The notes beneath the pieces were generated by a model that saw only the letters and a program-made list of their open reading frames with translations, was not told the origin of the DNA and searched no databases. The position numbers and the translations under genes are program-made. Shown in pieces: positions 58,560 through 64,000 of a stretch of 64,000 bases of DNA (its first letter is position 1; the number at the start of each line of letters is the position of its first letter). Origin of the DNA: Streptomyces sp. NBS 14/10 (lineage in GTDB: Bacteria > Actinomycetota > Actinomycetes > Streptomycetales > Streptomycetaceae); the NCBI RefSeq assembly GCF_002224125.1, contig NZ_NCSM01000035.1, forward strand, positions 237,893 through 301,892. The letters run 5' to 3'.

Positions 58560-58901
58560 TCATGTCTCCCGGACCCGGCCGCCGAAGAAGACCTGGGTCT
58601 CGGTGAGCCTTCCGTCCCGTACGGTGATCAGCTCGACGTTGCGATAGCGTCCGCCGGCCTTCAGTTCGTATTCGTAGAGGAGGAAGACGTCGTCGCCCCC
58701 GGCGGGGACCGCTTCCAGGACCTTCTGGTACCGGAGGCGGTCGACCGTGGGGAAGCAGCGTTCGAAGAACGCGGCCTTGTCGATGTGGTCGTCCTGCGGG
58801 CTCGTGAAGACGAAATCCTCGGCGATCAGCCGGTCCGCGGTGTCACGGTCCTGTGCGAGGTAGCTCTCCATACATGCGCGGACGACGTCGACGTTCGCCA
58901 T
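58560..58901 (-). CDS. SnoaL/NTF2-like protein
   Basis: A 113-residue cone-shaped alpha+beta-barrel fold. The pattern is VVRACMESYLAQDRDTADRLIAEDFVFTSPQDDHIDKAAFFERCFP, followed by strands VFLLYEYELKAGGRYRNVELITVRDGRLTETQVFFGG. Members include polyketide cyclases and small hydrolases, but many have no known reaction. ATG 58901. It is followed upstream on the same strand by a membrane protein gene. Confidence 0.85.
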   Translation of the reverse strand: MANVDVVRACMESYLAQDRDTADRLIAEDFVFTSPQDDHIDKAAFFERCFPTVDRLRYQKVLEAVPAGGDDVFLLYEYELKAGGRYRNVELITVRDGRLTETQVFFGGRVRET

Positions 58902-58972
58902 GGCTGCCCTTCCTTCCGGTCCGGGTCTTTCTCCTGGCCCCCAGAAGGGCAGACCGATCCCGCCGCCGGAAC

Positions 58973-59533
58973 TCATCGGCGATCGCCGTCGGCATGCGTC
59001 CAGCCGCGTGTGCGGCGCCGGTAGTAGTGCACGGTGACGACAGCCAGCAGCGGCCCCCACGCCACCATCGGCACGTAGCAGGCGTTGATCAGCCACTCCC
59101 CCCACTGCGAGACCTCCATGTCGGCGTGCAGCGTCGTCCAGACGAAGAGCGCGCCGTAGACCGTGCAGGCGACCGCGCCCAGCGCCGCGGGCACGACCGC
59201 GGCGTACACGGGGATGCGGTGGCCTCTCAGGCGCGGGATCCAGCGCGGCCACACCTCGCCCCACGGCCGTACCAGCCCCAGTGTCAGGAAGGCCAGCGTC
59301 TCCTGCACCGCTGACAGCAACGGCAGGACGAGATACCCCCATCCGGGTATGAGCATCGAGTCGTACTCGGACTCGGCGAGCCCCAGTGGAACACCGACCA
59401 GAACGGCGAACCGCCACAGCGCGGAAGGCATGGATGCCCATAAGGTCGCGGCCGCCGCGCGCCTGGCCCATGGGGGGACGGGGGCAGCGGTCATGAGGGG
59501 CGAGAGGGCGGGTGGCGGCGCGCTGGTGGGCAT
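58973..59533 (-). CDS. Integral membrane protein of unknown function
   Basis: A 186-residue protein with four or five hydrophobic helices (LWRFAVLVGVPLGLA; YLVLPLLSAVQETLAFLTLGLV; IPVYAAVVPAALGAVACTVYGALFVW; LINACYVPMVAWGPLLAVVTVHYY). I do not recognise the family. The ATG at 59533 has AGGAG seven bases upstream and is preferred to the longer frame from 59593. It lies between the SnoaL-type gene and the OYE gene on the same strand. Confidence 0.65.
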   Translation of the reverse strand: MPTSAPPPALSPLMTAAPVPPWARRAAAATLWASMPSALWRFAVLVGVPLGLAESEYDSMLIPGWGYLVLPLLSAVQETLAFLTLGLVRPWGEVWPRWIPRLRGHRIPVYAAVVPAALGAVACTVYGALFVWTTLHADMEVSQWGEWLINACYVPMVAWGPLLAVVTVHYYRRRTRGWTHADGDRR

Positions 59534-59690
59534 GGGGGCTCCTGTACGAGTTGGCTCAGACTTCCCGGAGTTCGACATCCCGGAGGTTGTCACGCGCCAT
59601 AGGGGGTCACATCCGTCCTCAAGGCGGGAGGGCGTCCGCCTTGAGGCGCATGCTCGACAGGGGGAGTCAGACCTTGGTCTGCAAGGCAGC

Positions 59691-60809
59691 TCAGTTCAGG
59701 GCGGCGAGCAGGCCCACGTGGAAGGGCCTTAGCTCCGCTGTACGGTCGGTCAGGACCTTCGTCAGCCAGTCGGGGTCGCCGAGCAGCGCGCGGCCGACCG
59801 CCGCGAGGTCGAACTCGTCGCGCTCCATCCGGTCGAGCAGTTCTCCGATGCCCGTGACCTCGCCCGGCCGGCCCTGGATCACATCGGTGAACTCGTTGTC
59901 GAGGCCGATCGCGCCGACCGAGATCGCAGACTTGCCCGTGAGCTTCTTCGCCCAGCCCGCGAGGTTGAGCTCGGACCCTTCGAACTCGGGCTGGTGAAAG
60001 CGGCGGGTGGAGCAGTGGAAGGCATCGACTCCGGCGTCCGCCAACGGGGCGAGCAGCGCGTCGAGTTCCTGCGGCGAGCGGGCGAGCCTGGCGTCGTAGG
60101 CGCCCATCTTCCACTGTGAGAACCGGAAGGTGATCGGGAAGTCCGGGGAGACCGCCCCGCGGACCGCGGCGACGACCTCGGCGGCGAAGCGGGAGCGGGC
60201 GGCGAGGTTGCCGCCGTAGGCGTCGGTGCGCCGGTTGGTCCGCTCCCAGAGGAACTGGTCGATGAGATAGCCGTGGCCCGCGTGGACCTCGACGCCGTCG
60301 AACCCGATCCGCTGGGCAGCCAAGGCAGCCGTGGCATAGGCCGCGACGACATCGTCGATGTCCGTCTGTGTCATCGCCCGGCCGGACTTCGTACCGTCGA
60401 CGGCGATACCGGAGGGGCCCATGGGCGGGGCGGCGGGCACGGGCGGGGTGCCGGGCTTGCGGTCCATGCCCACATGCCACAGCTGCGACATGATTCTCCC
60501 GCCGGCGCTGTGCACCGCGCCCGTCACCTCGGCCCAGCCCGCCAGGGCCTGTTCTCCGTGGATACGGGGGACGCGGTCACTGCCGCCCGCCGATTCATGG
60601 CCGATGTACGTCCCCTCGGTGATGATCAGGCCGACCCCGCCTGCGGCCCGCCGGGCGTAGTACGCCGCCACGTCCTCGCCCGGTACGCCGCCGGGCGAGA
60701 ACTCACGTGTCATCGGCGCCATCACGATCCGGTTGGGAAGGGTGAGGCCGCCCAGGGTGAAGGGGCGCAGAAGGATGTCCTTGGCGCGCGTGGCGGAGGT
60801 GCTGGGCAT
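59691..60809 (-). CDS. NADH:flavin oxidoreductase (Old Yellow Enzyme family)
   Basis: A 372-residue FMN-dependent ene-reductase. The barrel opens LLRPFTLGGLTLPNRIVMAPMTREFSPGGVPGED. The active-site pair is in GFDGVEVHAGHGYLIDQFLWERTNRRTDAYGGNL (His and Asp/Tyr region). The C-terminus has FDLAAVGRALLGDPDW. OYEs reduce activated alkenes, quinones or nitro compounds using NAD(P)H. It is the last gene of an apparent operon with an MFS exporter and a FMN reductase, suggesting response to electrophilic compounds. Confidence 0.92.
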   Translation of the reverse strand: MPSTSATRAKDILLRPFTLGGLTLPNRIVMAPMTREFSPGGVPGEDVAAYYARRAAGGVGLIITEGTYIGHESAGGSDRVPRIHGEQALAGWAEVTGAVHSAGGRIMSQLWHVGMDRKPGTPPVPAAPPMGPSGIAVDGTKSGRAMTQTDIDDVVAAYATAALAAQRIGFDGVEVHAGHGYLIDQFLWERTNRRTDAYGGNLAARSRFAAEVVAAVRGAVSPDFPITFRFSQWKMGAYDARLARSPQELDALLAPLADAGVDAFHCSTRRFHQPEFEGSELNLAGWAKKLTGKSAISVGAIGLDNEFTDVIQGRPGEVTGIGELLDRMERDEFDLAAVGRALLGDPDWLTKVLTDRTAELRPFHVGLLAALN

Positions 60810-60851
60810 GGTGGTTGTCTGCTTTCTCTGTCGGGGGCGCGTGACAAGGCT

Positions 60852-63176
<2,325 letters not shown>

Positions 63177-63183
63177 TCACCCC

Positions 63184-63930
63184 ATGCCTCCTCGGAAAAA
63201 GCGGGAGCCGCAGGCGCAGCCGGAGCGGCCCGAGCCCGCCTTCCTGTGGGAGCGGCTGGACCGCCCGGCCCCCGCCCCGCGCTCCACGCTCACCCCCCGG
63301 CGCATCGCCCAGGCCGCGGTGGCGATCGCCGACACGGAAGGCCTCGACGCCGTCACGATGCGCCGCCTCGCGACCGATCTGGGGGTCGCGCCGATGGCGG
63401 CGTACCGCTATGTATCCGGCAAGGGCGAGCTCCTGGAGCTGATGGTCGACCATGTGTACGGCGAGATGTCGCCGCCGGAGGGCGCCAAGGACTGGCGGCA
63501 GGCCATGCGTACGCTCTCCCAGCGCACCAGATCCGTACTCCTCCAGCACCCCTGGGTGGCCCGCGCGGCGGTGTTCACGCTGACCCCGAACCAAGTGGCC
63601 GTGGTCGAAAGCGCCCTGGCCTCACTCGACGAACTCGAGCTGGACGTCGACACGATGATGGCGGTCTGCCGCGCGGTGGACTCCTATGTGAAAGGCGCCG
63701 TGGACCGGGAGATCGGCCTCGCGGAGCTGATGCAGGAGCAGGGGTGGGCCAGCGCCGACGAGACGCGCATCGCCCTCGCCCCGCGCATGAACTGGCTGAT
63801 GAACACCGGCCGCTTCCCGACCTACCAGCGCTATATCAACGAGGCGACCCGCAAGGACGACGCACAGTGGCAGTTCGAGACGGGGCTCGACGCCGTCCTC
63901 GACGGGATCGCCGCCCGCCTGGGCATCTGA
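63184..63930 (+). CDS. TetR-family regulator
   Basis: A 248-residue repressor. A basic/Pro-rich tail (1-38) precedes the TetR helix-turn-helix at about 40-85 (RIAQAAVAIADTEGLDAVTMRRLATDLGVAPMAAYRYVSGKGELL). The C-terminal domain is of TetR_C_1 type (ARAAVFTLTPNQVAVVESALASLDELELDVDTMMAV; YKGAVDREIGLAELMQ-like). AAAGGAG lies eight bases before the ATG. It is divergent from the FMN reductase-MFS-OYE operon and probably represses it until a toxic ligand binds. Confidence 0.92.
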   Translation: MPPRKKREPQAQPERPEPAFLWERLDRPAPAPRSTLTPRRIAQAAVAIADTEGLDAVTMRRLATDLGVAPMAAYRYVSGKGELLELMVDHVYGEMSPPEGAKDWRQAMRTLSQRTRSVLLQHPWVARAAVFTLTPNQVAVVESALASLDELELDVDTMMAVCRAVDSYVKGAVDREIGLAELMQEQGWASADETRIALAPRMNWLMNTGRFPTYQRYINEATRKDDAQWQFETGLDAVLDGIAARLGI

Positions 63931-64000
63931 GCGGACACCACATGCGAGCGGAGTGGCCGAAACACAACGCCCGCATACGCACCGTCGATAACGATTCGGC

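Overview
The window is chromosomal DNA of a high-GC actinomycete, almost certainly a Streptomyces. GC is above 70 percent with GC-rich third codon positions. AfsR/SARP regulators, an ANTAR regulator, HGxxPAAW and DUF2752 proteins and the trpC-trpM-trpB-trpA arrangement are all streptomycete hallmarks. Most of the window is conserved core (pyruvate kinase, PepN, glutamate synthase, Trp operon, Lgt, HisI, LeuA). Accessory blocks interrupt that core.

Layout. 0.4-5.0 kb: two ATGA-coupled SARP-type regulators that together carry three OmpR-BTAD modules. 4.9-8.9 kb: ANTAR response regulator, a tRNA with a CAA anticodon, a frameshifted LAGLIDADG gene, pyruvate kinase and a SIMPL protein. 9.1-13.3 kb: a coupled decarboxylase / N-hydroxylase / Nudix set resembling desferrioxamine DesA-DesB, with a divergent MarR gene. 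13.2-21.4 kb: respiratory nitrate reductase narGHJI, with a TDT/SLAC1-like anion channel upstream instead of a NarK. 21.4-22.5 kb: a non-coding GC-rich repeat array. 22.5-28.8 kb: PepN, chorismate mutase, a VOC protein, secreted trypsin, a predicted zinc metalloprotein and a PPOX/F420 protein. 28.9-31.5 kb: a membrane-protein gene cut by an IS607-type element with intact tnpA and broken tnpB. 32.2-38.2 kb: gltBD, with an out-of-frame internal deletion in gltD. 38.5-49.4 kb: VIT transporter, lgt, a DsbA-like protein and the hisI-trpE-...-trpC-trpM-(1.2 kb repeats)-trpB-trpA strand. 49.6-54.2 kb: a septum-formation-type membrane protein, a TIGR03085 protein, leuA with a leucine leader peptide, and a GntR regulator. 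54.2-56.5 kb: a tandem duplication of a decayed two-gene helical-protein module of WXG/LXG type. 56.5-64 kb: an accessory block with remnants of a FAD monooxygenase and a TetR gene, ArsR, SDR and SnoaL genes, a membrane protein, and an OYE-MFS-FMN reductase operon with a divergent TetR regulator.

Function. The nar block would use nitrate as a respiratory acceptor. The trp, his and leu genes form amino-acid operons, with visible ribosome-mediated attenuation only at leuA. gltBD is the ammonium-assimilation node and has a GlnR-like box upstream. The 59.7-63.9 kb operon looks like a redox/efflux cassette controlled by its divergent TetR.

The main points for a second look are the triple-SARP pair, the duplicated helical-protein module, the repeat blocks that interrupt conserved neighbourhoods (including the trp operon), the gltD lesion, the orphan DesA/DesB/Nudix set and the leuA leader. 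Frameshift calls assume the sequence is accurate.
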